Assembly (NCBI GenBank): GCA_963169645.1
Contig: CAUJCO010000013.1
Coordinates: forward strand, 62,001-126,000
Source: Bacteroidota bacterium
Lineage (GTDB): Bacteria > Bacteroidota > Bacteroidia > Chitinophagales > JADIYW01
Direction of reading: 5' to 3'
DNA: 64,000 nt
Shown piece after piece: positions 37,201-45,300 of the stretch. The notes below the pieces were generated by a model that was given only the letters and a program-made list of their open reading frames with translations, was not told the origin of the DNA and ran no database searches. The stretch's first letter is position 1; every line of letters starts with the position of its first letter. A program made the translations under genes and the position numbers.

Positions 37201-39523
37201 AGGTATAAGCAGTTTGAACCGTAATATTGGTTGCATTACAGATAAGGTCATTAGCCGGATAAGGTCCTTTATCTTTTACGGTTAAACCAAAATAACCTTC
37301 TTTAGTTGATCCTGTTACAGCTTCAAAATTACTACCACTCACAAGGATATAATAGTCTGTATTCGAGTTTAAGCAATATTGGCCTTCCATTGTTTCAGTG
37401 AATGGTGGTGTATCATAATCTTTATCGATTAAGGTCATACTACCACAAGTTCCACTATAGAGTGCTAATTTTAAGTCTATTTGGTCGCCATGAGAACCTG
37501 GGTCGTTATAGCCATCTATTGCAATATTTCTACCGGCTCCACCGGAACCCGTATTAAATTTAAACCAAACGGTTTGATATGGGTCGGTAGGTACGCCGAC
37601 TAATGTCCAGCCCGGATTAGGATCACCGGCGGTGCCTGCACAGAAATTATTCCATCTATTTACGCCTGTTGCATCACCAATAGTACCACCTTGAGATAAG
37701 GTACCTAAAGATATTGCTTGAGAGCATAAGTCTGCACCTTTAGGCGCATTCTCCCCTCTAACTGAAACCTGATATTGACCTCTGCCTCCACAAACTCCAT
37801 CTTGTTCTGCATCCACCATAACATAATAAGTAGAACTTGGATCTAAACAAAATCCTCCACTTTCTTCAACTACTCCGCATGCTGCAGGATCCCAACTACC
37901 AACATAAGATAAAGTAGGCGGGCAAGTACCACCAGTTTTTTTATAAATTTCGCCTTCTAAACCACCCCAAGTACCAAAATCAGCAATATTATTAAAATGC
38001 AAATAATATTTAGATGCCGGATTTGACGGTGTCGTAAAATAAAACCAATCCGTAGCATCATTTCCTTGGTCATTCACCGGATCCGTGTGGCCACCTGTGT
38101 TTACTCCAGAGCAAACATTATTATATGTGGAAGTAGTTGCAGATTGATTGATACCTATTGTACCTGTACCTATTTGCACAGCATTACAAATATTATCCGG
38201 TCCGGCAGATGCATTTGGTGTAGAGATGGACACATTATAGCCTCCTGTACTTTCACCACCTATGCATAAATCAAAATTTGAAGCTGTTCCATACTGAACA
38301 TAATAAGTAGTATTACCAGTCAAGCAAGTAGCTGTAACGGAGCCCCCGCTAGACGCACACCATCTATCGCTTGCTTCATTTGTTAGATTTGCGAACGTGC
38401 AATTTGTGGATGCTCCTTTTTCATAGATTGTAACAAATGAATTATTACCACCATTTTCTGAGATGGAAGCTGTTACTTGTGATAACCCTGAAGCCGGTGT
38501 CGTAAATGTATACCAAGCTGTATTATAACCTGAATATGCAAAAGGTTCACTGGTTTCGTTGGAATAAGAACTATTATTAAATGAGCCATTATAAGTAGTT
38601 CCCGGCGTCATTGTGATACTTGTTGCTTGATTAAAATTATCATTACTACCTGTACCTGTTCTTGAAACATTTAAGCTTGTATTTCCGCCGCCACTCGCTG
38701 TAAGTTTAATAAAATATGTTCCATTTTTTGGACCTCTAACTGTTGCTACACCACTACCACTTGCAACTAAACACATTCCGGTACAACTTCCTGTAGCTGA
38801 ATAATACACTTCGACATTGGATGAGTTTTGGCTTGGGTCGAAAGTAAGTGAGCTAATAGTTCCTGTATGTGCATAAGAATACCATGTTTCGGTACATTGT
38901 GTGGCGTCATTTGTTCTAAGATTTCCTGTACCATTTGCAGTTAGAGCAATGGCTGTTGCACAAGTTTTATTAGTTACATAACCTGAACTTAAATTTGCTG
39001 CATTAAAATCACTGCCACCTACGGTCCAATATGCTGTATAACCATACGTAATAGTAGTAGGGCAATCTCCTGTACATGTTCCTGTTAACGTAGTAGAGCC
39101 TGTTGAAGAGCCATTTTGTTGATAATTATTACTTCCTGCATTATATGTAGGCACTGTCCAAGTGTCTGTCCTTAAGCAAGCCCCACTTGCATCACAATCT
39201 TCAAAATTATCATTTTCTTGATATCTGAATTGTACACTTATAGAAGATGGCCAGCAATCTCTACTGTAATAGGTATTCGTTCCCCAAATATCTCTATTAG
39301 GGTCCCAACTTTGTGAGCTATTTGTTCCGTTTTGGTAATCGCAACCACTTGCATTTCCTGCAAAAGTCCACTGCCAGTCTGAATCATTCACTGCACCATC
39401 ACAGTCCGTACCCGGTGTACTAGATAAATTGCTAACATGTAACTTGAGTGTTTTTTGTGCATAGGAATTATTAAAAATAAAAAGCACAGAAAAAAAGAAG
39501 ATAAATTTGTAAAATGTATGCAT
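31262..39523 (-). CDS. Giant T9SS-secreted repeat protein 1 (2753 aa)
   Basis: Signal peptide to about residue 23 (FSVLFIFNNSYAQ), then KTLKLHVSNLSS and a Cys-rich N-terminal domain shared with giant protein 2. About 10-12 repeats of 150-200 residues follow. Each runs roughly N-D-x-I-C, N-x-C/A, V-W-Y/F-K/H-F-x-x-P, a stretch with DxQxALY, then CLxPNxxYYxxVDG and a final strand (for example KCLDPGKTYFLMVDG, VCLPPNTDFYIQVDG). They look like extracellular beta-sandwich domains akin to pre-peptidase C-terminal (PPC) modules. Residues 2567-2753 hold LPVELTSFTGYNDG and a type A T9SS sorting domain (VYPNPTDHTIFIDY, VYIIQIQDVSSGKMMQSK). Probably a cell-surface or released fibre-like protein. A small exported protein gene lies 51 bases upstream on the same strand. 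Confidence 0.85.
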   Translation of the reverse strand: MHTFYKFIFFFSVLFIFNNSYAQKTLKLHVSNLSSTPGTDCDGAVNDSDWQWTFAGNASGCDYQNGTNSSQSWDPNRDIWGTNTYYSRDCWPSSISVQFRYQENDNFEDCDASGACLRTDTWTVPTYNAGSNNYQQNGSSTGSTTLTGTCTGDCPTTITYGYTAYWTVGGSDFNAANLSSGYVTNKTCATAIALTANGTGNLRTNDATQCTETWYSYAHTGTISSLTFDPSQNSSNVEVYYSATGSCTGMCLVASGSGVATVRGPKNGTYFIKLTASGGGNTSLNVSRTGTGSNDNFNQATSITMTPGTTYNGSFNNSSYSNETSEPFAYSGYNTAWYTFTTPASGLSQVTASISENGGNNSFVTIYEKGASTNCTFANLTNEASDRWCASSGGSVTATCLTGNTTYYVQYGTASNFDLCIGGESTGGYNVSISTPNASAGPDNICNAVQIGTGTIGINQSATTSTYNNVCSGVNTGGHTDPVNDQGNDATDWFYFTTPSNPASKYYLHFNNIADFGTWGGLEGEIYKKTGGTCPPTLSYVGSWDPAACGVVEESGGFCLDPSSTYYVMVDAEQDGVCGGRGQYQVSVRGENAPKGADLCSQAISLGTLSQGGTIGDATGVNRWNNFCAGTAGDPNPGWTLVGVPTDPYQTVWFKFNTGSGGAGRNIAIDGYNDPGSHGDQIDLKLALYSGTCGSMTLIDKDYDTPPFTETMEGQYCLNSNTDYYILVSGSNFEAVTGSTKEGYFGLTVKDKGPYPANDLICNATNITVQTAYTYNSQSFNSENNIRGTKCSDPQPDWTAEVCQDNDAGVWYKFGQVPGRSIVVDANDNGSDDISIQMALYSTTTNDCNATKTLVQTENSIASNDEDAYFSCLNPNLYYWLLVDGGDYDPTCLGIAAALEEGDFSLRFWFPEEGETTFCNAEDLGSVPDGGSIYARNLSNLCGVSSFSNASAPSAFGFDKAVVYKFTTPPAVGFTDASVNIEAFSNPYYDDATHEVLGGAGGNMNSLENGWMAGDEIDLQLALYSDGACASSHYVVGSYYDPTVGGPDPTGLLGSDENLIVSCLKPNTVYYLVVDGGTNTNGYYDIRISDYGKHTPNDLLCQAIDLSATNSAPWTNCNSNTVVQLLGQNNYCATTTNDIPASLGVRPPGWGELNSPVWYKFKAPKSGKLKIEAINTISDLIPPYDEPEISAQLAVFFLPGGYLGTCADLSTEKDRLVHIGSNHDALLHDEEYTIECLMPDSIYYLLVDGSSETLCPTCTRGEFYLKLTADPRDRPATNDLPCDAIDLGTPAVWTNPTIYDTRVSPASGAGTYSSPTTGYPSATGLHNGVRNNAGSCMRVENNYCAGIAGEPAVNGGNFFTDFSPDGTVWYKFTAPSTGEVKINTISDPDNRGDLLYTQIGVFETSDNTCTGEMVGIAADGLPDNVDGDNELTVKCLDPGKTYFLMVDGAGLNKRGYFELQIQAVPQTLTGPANDDICNATPVTYPASIGSTTTVNNQTNRCATIQTIYSEPTTFTKDADVWYKFTTPNTPAPHAVEVEVTSGLPWPFGDAMDPQIALYKMNPTGGPCASSFTLVDDGYSALGLPFYESFEFHCLEQNTTYYLMVDGSGLNEQGNFKVDVTRINPHPLPTNDNICQVGTTPANGYLGVLGGTVGNKVGNTSTNWHNFCSDVETGEAALMTDGNYTLDQTVWFHFRTPNVANNIDVEIRALNDPNNVGDQIDLQMLLVQGNPGCSPTAFTTLTPIESVDPALTFNATMNVCLPPNTDFYIQVDGSGLNKQGYFTVEVENMGTTSAPANDKICNAKTLTVTGTYSGYTNDNNICATLESNEKQQVAGSIQRSVWYKFVAPTSADVSIEVKGNSWFPFTQNYFLPDITIWELSDNTYASIDNTIAGCATPSASNWNQLEFNDYQGIPNSLANGVYPTVVLTPQCLKPGYTYYVQVDGTAGIGLDGYFSIQIKNNQPSYSGPSNNEASGATTVPISSASCQYSNGTWQTSGAGYTFGTNPTWSNPNLIGIANSSGIPSCTQNCGDVWFKFQMPAACGNNTKSFIKIEGDDEFDLDLSGYPELAIAAYNGGSTTSTSNLTFLKCSVGGTGVDPDFSISANPGDYIYLQVWDLAGNEQNKHFKLCVSEQKSADDCVDATNMTLDVPYCWSVESHTGETPSSSVVGSGLYTCFNDGNPKHSSYFKFTTDPIGTFCDDYYIYVNTSALAKAMPAGANHACTSGTTSSVEFNMALWKVEAGGQLCTPGNANVSTADCQTWNDCGGGSFGSNVTGPHGNGGMVDDTIWYNMGTGQQLEPNTTYYIVLDYDIVNPFITDRVVLDGIIQVGRRCKGRVWEYTTAPVLSTNKYCTSRDGWRHYYDDKGTPATSDDRFVFSLFPNGNTFEGTATITYDGVNNFHKFEDFPNHYAEYVMERRWDFNVTSGSINPSNPVKVRFYYQNQEKYNVINAAQTFAVTYPSNYEDFEWFKSANGHVFNPATDVSPKAISVGPNGYSEAGCLSYWNSSGVYVGPPGVTRCNTIVVTDWDDNNVYHQWCNGIHFCEYNGLTGFSGGTGGAGDSPWDISPLPVELTSFTGYNDGNKNVLNWTTASEINTAKFEVERADNLSGPFSYVGERPAAGNSAQPLNYTLDDLNPLLGHNYYRLKMIDLDGSFKYSNVIMINVDDISYDDAITSVYPNPTDHTIFIDYQSSAASKVNITVYNAIGQEMLYQKTAVAKGTQTLHLDVSAFADGVYIIQIQDVSSGKMMQSKFIKE

Positions 39524-39574
39524 AGTTTTATTTTCTTAAAAATTGATAATACATTATTAGTAGATATGATAAAT

Positions 39575-40006
39575 CTATTTATTTTGTAAAATTGACTCTT
39601 TATATTGTTTTAGGTCGATTTCTTGTACTGTTAATCCTAATTGAGTAGCGATTTCTTGTACAACTGCCTTATTAAAAACTGAATTTGTTTTTATTGCAAA
39701 GGTGTTTTTGGTTGGACAAAATTTTAGAATATCCTGATTTTGCATAAACCTTCCTATCATTATTAAAGCGTTGGCATTATCATATTGGGCAAATGCATAA
39801 CAATAAATTGCTCCATCATTTACATCTTCCTCTTTAAAGGACTGAGCATAGGATTGAATACTTGCTTTTGAAAACGTTGATTTATTTGCAGATTCCTCTG
39901 AACTATTATTAGTTAAAGACGTTGCTTCTAATCCATTATCCGCTTTCATGTTGGAATATGACATTAGAATAACCATAACAAATAACATTTTGTAGATGTT
40001 TCTCAT
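39575..40006 (-). CDS. Small exported partner of giant protein 1 (143 aa)
   Basis: Signal peptide at the start (MRNIYKMLFVMVILMSYSNMKA), then a Ser/Asn-rich linker and a small alpha/beta domain (about 65-140). The domain has DGAIYCYAFAQYDNANALIM, ILKFCPTKNTFAIKTNSVFN and helical VVQEIATQLGLTVQEIDLKQ. The order of strands and helix is like that of the 172-aa protein ahead of giant protein 2. It is 51 bases upstream of giant gene 1 on the same strand, so co-transcription is likely. No named family is recognised; a chaperone, adaptor or immunity-type role is possible but unproven. Confidence 0.7.
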   Translation of the reverse strand: MRNIYKMLFVMVILMSYSNMKADNGLEATSLTNNSSEESANKSTFSKASIQSYAQSFKEEDVNDGAIYCYAFAQYDNANALIMIGRFMQNQDILKFCPTKNTFAIKTNSVFNKAVVQEIATQLGLTVQEIDLKQYKESILQNK

Positions 40007-40484
40007 AGCTTAAAATTTACAGTAAATAGTGTTAATAACTCCACCTAAATTTAAATAAAAGTTAACAGCTATCCAAATATTTAACATATTAAAAATACAA
40101 CTCATTCATACTGTAAATTTTTTACTTAAAAAAATCCATTTGAAGTAATATTTTTTAATCTTTTTCAAATATTTTCTTCTAATTAATCAATCAAATAAAA
40201 CTTATTTAAACTACTTTTAAACGGATATCTATCGCAGTATAATTGAACGCATTCAAAAGGAGTTGTCACCTTTTGACACCTGTTAACTACTTCTTCAAAT
40301 TTATTATTTATTATCTGGGTTTGTTTTAAACTAATAGTTGAACGAGTCACACGACACGTCGAGGGCGAAATGAATTCTGTTATTCCATAATTAAAATCAA
40401 GAATCGTATTTTCGGCAATAAAGTATATTTTTTATTTGCTTAGTTTAAGATATCAACCTATTTTGTAAAACAAACAGTTATCCA
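40007..40484. other. Divergent intergenic region between the small protein gene and the TMTC-like gene
   Basis: 478 bases, no RNA gene or credible ORF seen. It holds a promoter-like element for the rightward gene at 40435-40465 and TTAACA motifs at 40062-40067 and 40081-40086 upstream of the leftward gene. A less AT-rich patch at about 40238-40380 is unexplained. Confidence 0.6.
40435..40465 (+). promoter_or_regulatory. Probable promoter of the TMTC-like gene
   Basis: TTTG at 40435-40438, 20 bases, then TATTTTG at 40459-40465: close to TTTG-N17-20-TAnnTTTG, one T short in the -7 box. It lies 20 bases before the start codon. Confidence 0.45.
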
Positions 40485-42323
40485 ATGATTTTGATGGAAA
40501 AGCTTTCAGAAAGAAAATGGCTTGTCGTAGTTATTTTAATACTCATTGGATTATTCCTTTATTTTCCTACTATTCAGTACAATTATGCGCTTGATGATTA
40601 CTTTATCAATACAGAATTACCCCAAAAAGAACAAGGAATAGAAGGGCTTTTTTCTGTATTTAAAACGAGATTCAACAAGAGTGATTACCGACCTATTTTG
40701 ACACTTTCTTACGCTATTGAAAATTATTTTTCCGGCTCTCCCAATCCGGCAGTTTCACATGGTGTTAATGTTGTACTTTATATATTATTATGTATCAGTA
40801 TTTATTTTCTGCTACTACAATTACCACTCGGCGAACATCGAAATATTTTTGCTGTAGCCATCACTCTTTTATTCCTTACGCATCCTATTCATACGAACGT
40901 TGTTTGCAATTTAAAAAGCAGAGACAACATTTTAAGTATGTTATTTGGCATACTATCTTGTTGGGTTATTTTTCAATCATTTAATAAAAAGAAAAACACC
41001 TCTATACTATTATATTTGCTTGCATCTTTATTATTTATACTTGCCATTTTAAGCAAATACGATGCAGTAAGTATTGTACTGTTTTTACCTTTTCTGATTT
41101 TGCTCTTTTATGGCAAAGAAATGTGGAAACAAGCAGCATTTATTTTTATACTCTTTTTCTTTTTACAAGTATTCTTTTATAGTATTTTACCGAACTTACT
41201 CATCGCATCTCCAGTTAACGAAAAAGCCATAACGTATGTAACATATACTGAAAATCCATTTTTTGATGTTGGCAATTTATTTTCAAAAATAGCCATGGCG
41301 GCTGTTACATTTTTTTATTATTTAAAATTTTTACTCGTTCCGTACGGTTATTGGTATTATTTCGGATACGACCAAGTTGTACTCTATCCATTTTTTAGTT
41401 GGCAAACTTTACTATGTGTAAGCTTAGGAATTGTATTTTTAGTCTGTTCAATTTATGCTTGGATGAAAGACAAACTCTTGGCACTTGGATTAATTTCTAC
41501 GCTTATTTTTTTAGTATATTGCTTAAATTTCATAGTGCCTGTTGCCGGCATTATTGCAGACCGATATGCTTTCATGGCTTCCTTGGGTTTTTGCATTACC
41601 ATAATTGCTATTTTACATAAAATCAATCCAAAAAATACCACGCTATTTTTCTTGTCAACGATAGTAATTGCAAGCATTTGGTTTGCATTTTCGTATCAAC
41701 GAAGCAAGGTTTGGAAAGATAGCATTACACTTATAGAAAACGACATACCGCATTTAGAAAAATCCTATGAAGCACAACGCATTGCGGCAATGACCTACAT
41801 GGAAAAATATGACAAAACTATAGATAGAAATTACTTACAACATGCCTTGAAACATATTCAAAAGGCCAATAAAATATATCCATCCAACAGTGTGTGCCAT
41901 ATTTTTGAAGGTATAATTTATTACAAAATGGGCAACACGCAAAATGCACTTCATCAATATAAAATAGCCCAACAAAATGACACCATTAATACGGAAGCAA
42001 CAGAATTAATTGCAGATTTATATTACGAACAAAAAAAGATGGAGGATGCCGTAGTACTATATCAATCCATTTACAATAAAGACACTACAAACAATGGTGT
42101 TATCAATAAAATATCTACTATTATTTATGAATCAGTTGGTGCAGATAGTGTATTAAAATACAATAACAATCTTATACAAACGCAGCAGCATTTATTTGCT
42201 CCTTACGAAAATTTAGGCTATTTATTTCTTCTAAAAAATGATACAATACTTGCCAAAAAATATTTTAACGATGCTGTATTAAAAGGAATGAATCCACAGG
42301 GTGTTCCAACATTTATACAATAA
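40485..42323 (+). CDS. TMTC-like (GT-C fold) multi-pass membrane protein with C-terminal TPRs
   Basis: A 612-residue protein: about 10-11 membrane helices in residues 12-400, then a soluble TPR-like region at about 430-612 (repeat units KANKIYPSNSVCHIFEGIIYYKMG and ATELIADLYYEQKKMEDAVV). The first extracytoplasmic loop holds YALDDYF with an Asp37-Asp38 pair and SDYRPILTLSYAIEN; helix/loop 3-4 has LTHPIHTNVVCNLKSRDNIL. Acidic loop, YRP, HPxHxxxV and R-D/E are hallmarks of the TMTC/DUF1736 family, which in animals transfers mannose to protein Ser/Thr. The activity here is inferred from family only. An in-frame ATG at 40494 is an alternative start. It converges on giant gene 2 and diverges from small-protein gene 1. 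Confidence 0.78.
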   Translation: MILMEKLSERKWLVVVILILIGLFLYFPTIQYNYALDDYFINTELPQKEQGIEGLFSVFKTRFNKSDYRPILTLSYAIENYFSGSPNPAVSHGVNVVLYILLCISIYFLLLQLPLGEHRNIFAVAITLLFLTHPIHTNVVCNLKSRDNILSMLFGILSCWVIFQSFNKKKNTSILLYLLASLLFILAILSKYDAVSIVLFLPFLILLFYGKEMWKQAAFIFILFFFLQVFFYSILPNLLIASPVNEKAITYVTYTENPFFDVGNLFSKIAMAAVTFFYYLKFLLVPYGYWYYFGYDQVVLYPFFSWQTLLCVSLGIVFLVCSIYAWMKDKLLALGLISTLIFLVYCLNFIVPVAGIIADRYAFMASLGFCITIIAILHKINPKNTTLFFLSTIVIASIWFAFSYQRSKVWKDSITLIENDIPHLEKSYEAQRIAAMTYMEKYDKTIDRNYLQHALKHIQKANKIYPSNSVCHIFEGIIYYKMGNTQNALHQYKIAQQNDTINTEATELIADLYYEQKKMEDAVVLYQSIYNKDTTNNGVINKISTIIYESVGADSVLKYNNNLIQTQQHLFAPYENLGYLFLLKNDTILAKKYFNDAVLKGMNPQGVPTFIQ

Positions 42324-42324
42324 A

Positions 42325-42352
42325 AAAATCTCGGCATTTCTGCCGAGATTTT
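42325..42352. terminator. Bidirectional intrinsic terminator between the TMTC-like gene and giant gene 2
   Basis: A perfect 12-bp stem AAAATCTCGGCA/TGCCGAGATTTT with a TTTC loop and T or A runs on both flanks, ending both convergent transcripts. Confidence 0.9.
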
Positions 42353-42372
42353 CATTTCTTTTTCTGTTTGAA

Positions 42373-45300
42373 TTAATCTTTTACAAACTTCGTTTGGTAT
42401 CTGTTTCCGGATGATGTGTTTTTCAAATCCAAGATGTACATACCTTTTGCATAGCTTTGAACATCAAGTGTTAACGTGTGCAATCCGGCACTCAACTGAT
42501 AGATATTAGATTGCATTGCTTGACCAATTGCATTAAATACATCTAACGCAATTTTCTGATCTTTACTTGCTTGATAAACCACATTCAATTGGTTGTTTGT
42601 TGGATTTGGATATACTTGAACAATTCCGTCTGTATTTACATTCACTTCGTTTACTTTGATTATGATAATTTTAGAATATTCATACGAACCATCTTTGTCT
42701 ATAATTTTTAATCGATAGTAATTATTTCCAATCACCGGATGTTCATCAATCAAACTGTAATCTAATGGAAGACTACTATTTCCGGCTGCTGGTCTTTCTC
42801 CAATATAATTGAAGTTTATAGCATCCAAACTCTTTTCTACTTCAAATTTTAATGAATTTAATTCTGAAGCAGTTGTCCAATTCAACACATTTACATCACC
42901 ATCGTTATAACCGGTAAAACTGGTTAGTTCTACAGGCAATACAGTTGATGGTGGTAAAGATGTTTTTACAATCAATACTTGTCCTGCAGATGCACAACCT
43001 GCTGTATTCTCATCACTAATTATTTGCATTACATACGTTGCACATGCCGGCAAGATGAATGTGGATGAGAAGTTGGTTGCAGTGGTTCCACCTGTTACTT
43101 TTTCAAAGATGGCACAGTTTACTAAGATGTCATCATATTGACCAAGAGGTGCGACACAAGGCGTTTGGTCTAAGAACATAGACATTGCCGTAGCACCACA
43201 ACCAATTTCAGAAACAGAGAAAATAACGGTAACGGTATCAACCGGAGTTCCATCACAATCTGTAGTAAATGAAACGTAGTTTACAGAGTTATTACTACCG
43301 GTCAAACAATCGTAGTATTGAGGTGAAAGATTTACACCATTCGTATTCATGTTCCAACATTGTGCCTGACCATAAATAATGTTGTTTGGTGTACAAGTTT
43401 GTTTAGGCGGACAATCCACAGAAACACAGAAACCAAATGTTGGATTTGATGGTGTAGTTGGTGCATTTTCATTAAACACCTGAACATATAATGTTTCTCC
43501 AGGGAATGCTGCTAACGAGAAATCGACATCATTTCCAAAACCACCATCCGAGCAATTGATTTGTTGTAATGTGCCACCACAACCACCTACGGATCTATAA
43601 ATTCCAATATGTTGGTGTGAGTTATTCGTAATAGAACCGATTGGATACTCATCATTACCTTGTACACGAATACCGGTCGCATCTAAGGGAACGGTAAATT
43701 TAAACCAATAATCATTACAGTTGGTTTCGCCATTACATCCAACAGCTTGTACAGAACGGGTAGCTCTATCCACATCGATCGCGGCATCTAAAATGCTATA
43801 ACTATTATTATAGTATTGATTATCGCTTGTACATGGTCCTTGTGCTTGAGTACGGACAAATTGAGTTACATCAATAGCACCACATGGTTCATCATTTGCA
43901 ACACTCGGATATGCCGTCGCGTTATCGATATTTGTTAAATTGAAATTCCAAGTTCCTCTATCCGGTGGAATACCTGCAACGCCATCGTTTCCATCAAATC
44001 GTAAATAATAAGTAGCACCCGGAACTAAACATCTCATATCCCACGTATTTAATACGGAAGTTAAGAAAGTTGTATTATCATCTCTCGTTAAGCCGGAAAA
44101 TCCGGAAACGCCACAATTATATCCGGCAGGAACACTATATAAATCCGCATTCAACGTCATAGTAGACGGACTATAAGAAGATGTATTTAAGCGAACTTCG
44201 CCGGATGGCGGTGCTACAAATGTGTACCATAAGGTCTCATCGTAATCATTGCCATTAGCCGGTGATTGTGGCGAAGGAGAAATATTTGGTTCATTCGTTT
44301 GCGTAGTAGCACATCTATTATCTGCTCCTACATTTCCTGCACCTACAATTACTGTTGGAGCAGTGCAAATATTATCTGCCGGATTGGTAGTACCACTCGT
44401 AAATTGTACAGATACCGTGAAGTTATCACCTACATCTCCACCGCCAATTCCGTCCCATCCTTGAACTTGCACATAGTATGTTCTTCCTTCTTCTATTTCC
44501 CAACATTCCAATGTCAGTGTTTCGTTATTGGTAACAGAGCCTGTCGTTGGAGAAGCTTTTACTTCAACAAGATTAGCAAAATTAGTACCCGGACAAATCG
44601 TAGCATCTTGACGATAAACAACTATAGAACCATTAATAGCATCACCGCCTACATTTGTAACAGATACGTTATAAGTGCCATCTGTATTACTTGCAGTAAA
44701 ACGATACCATAACGTATGGTCATAAGAAGCATCTGTTATGTCATTCATCGGACCATTAATATTCGGTTCATTTACTTCTTGTGTTGCACATCTATTGTCT
44801 TGATTTGTTGCACTCACTGTATTTGAAACGGTGAATGTTCCTAAATTACCATTTGCAGCAGTTGCTCCAATTCCACAAATATCGTCGTTCACCGGAGTTG
44901 TTTTCGGAACGTGCGTCAATTGGATATTGAAATTTCCTACATCAGCAGTTGCCGGCCAATCATTACCATCTACTTGTATGTAATATCTTCTAGATGATGA
45001 TAAGCAAGGCCATGTTTCTGTTATTCTATCTGTTGTACCTACGGTATTTAATGCTAATCCGGTACCTCTTGCAATTTCTGTCAATTGGCTCCAATTTGGA
45101 ATATCCGCTGGAGAACCACTGCATGAAATGGCGGCTGTTGTAGGCATTTGATACAATACATAATTTACACCGCCTGTAATGCCACTTGTTGGCTCTAAAC
45201 TCATTGTTATATCGCCATCAGTAGGTGGAATAAACGTAAACCAAACTGTTTCGTCATAATCATTAGAAGTAACATCATCACCTGTGTTATTCATATTATT

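Noticed and set aside
40007-40484. tRNA or structured RNA in the long divergent gap
   Set aside because: No cloverleaf, T-loop GTTCGA or clear conserved stem is seen.
44266-44712. 148-aa plus-strand ORF inside giant gene 2
   Set aside because: Shadow of the repeat protein; composition (Ile/Ser/Tyr/Cys) reflects the reverse of its codons.
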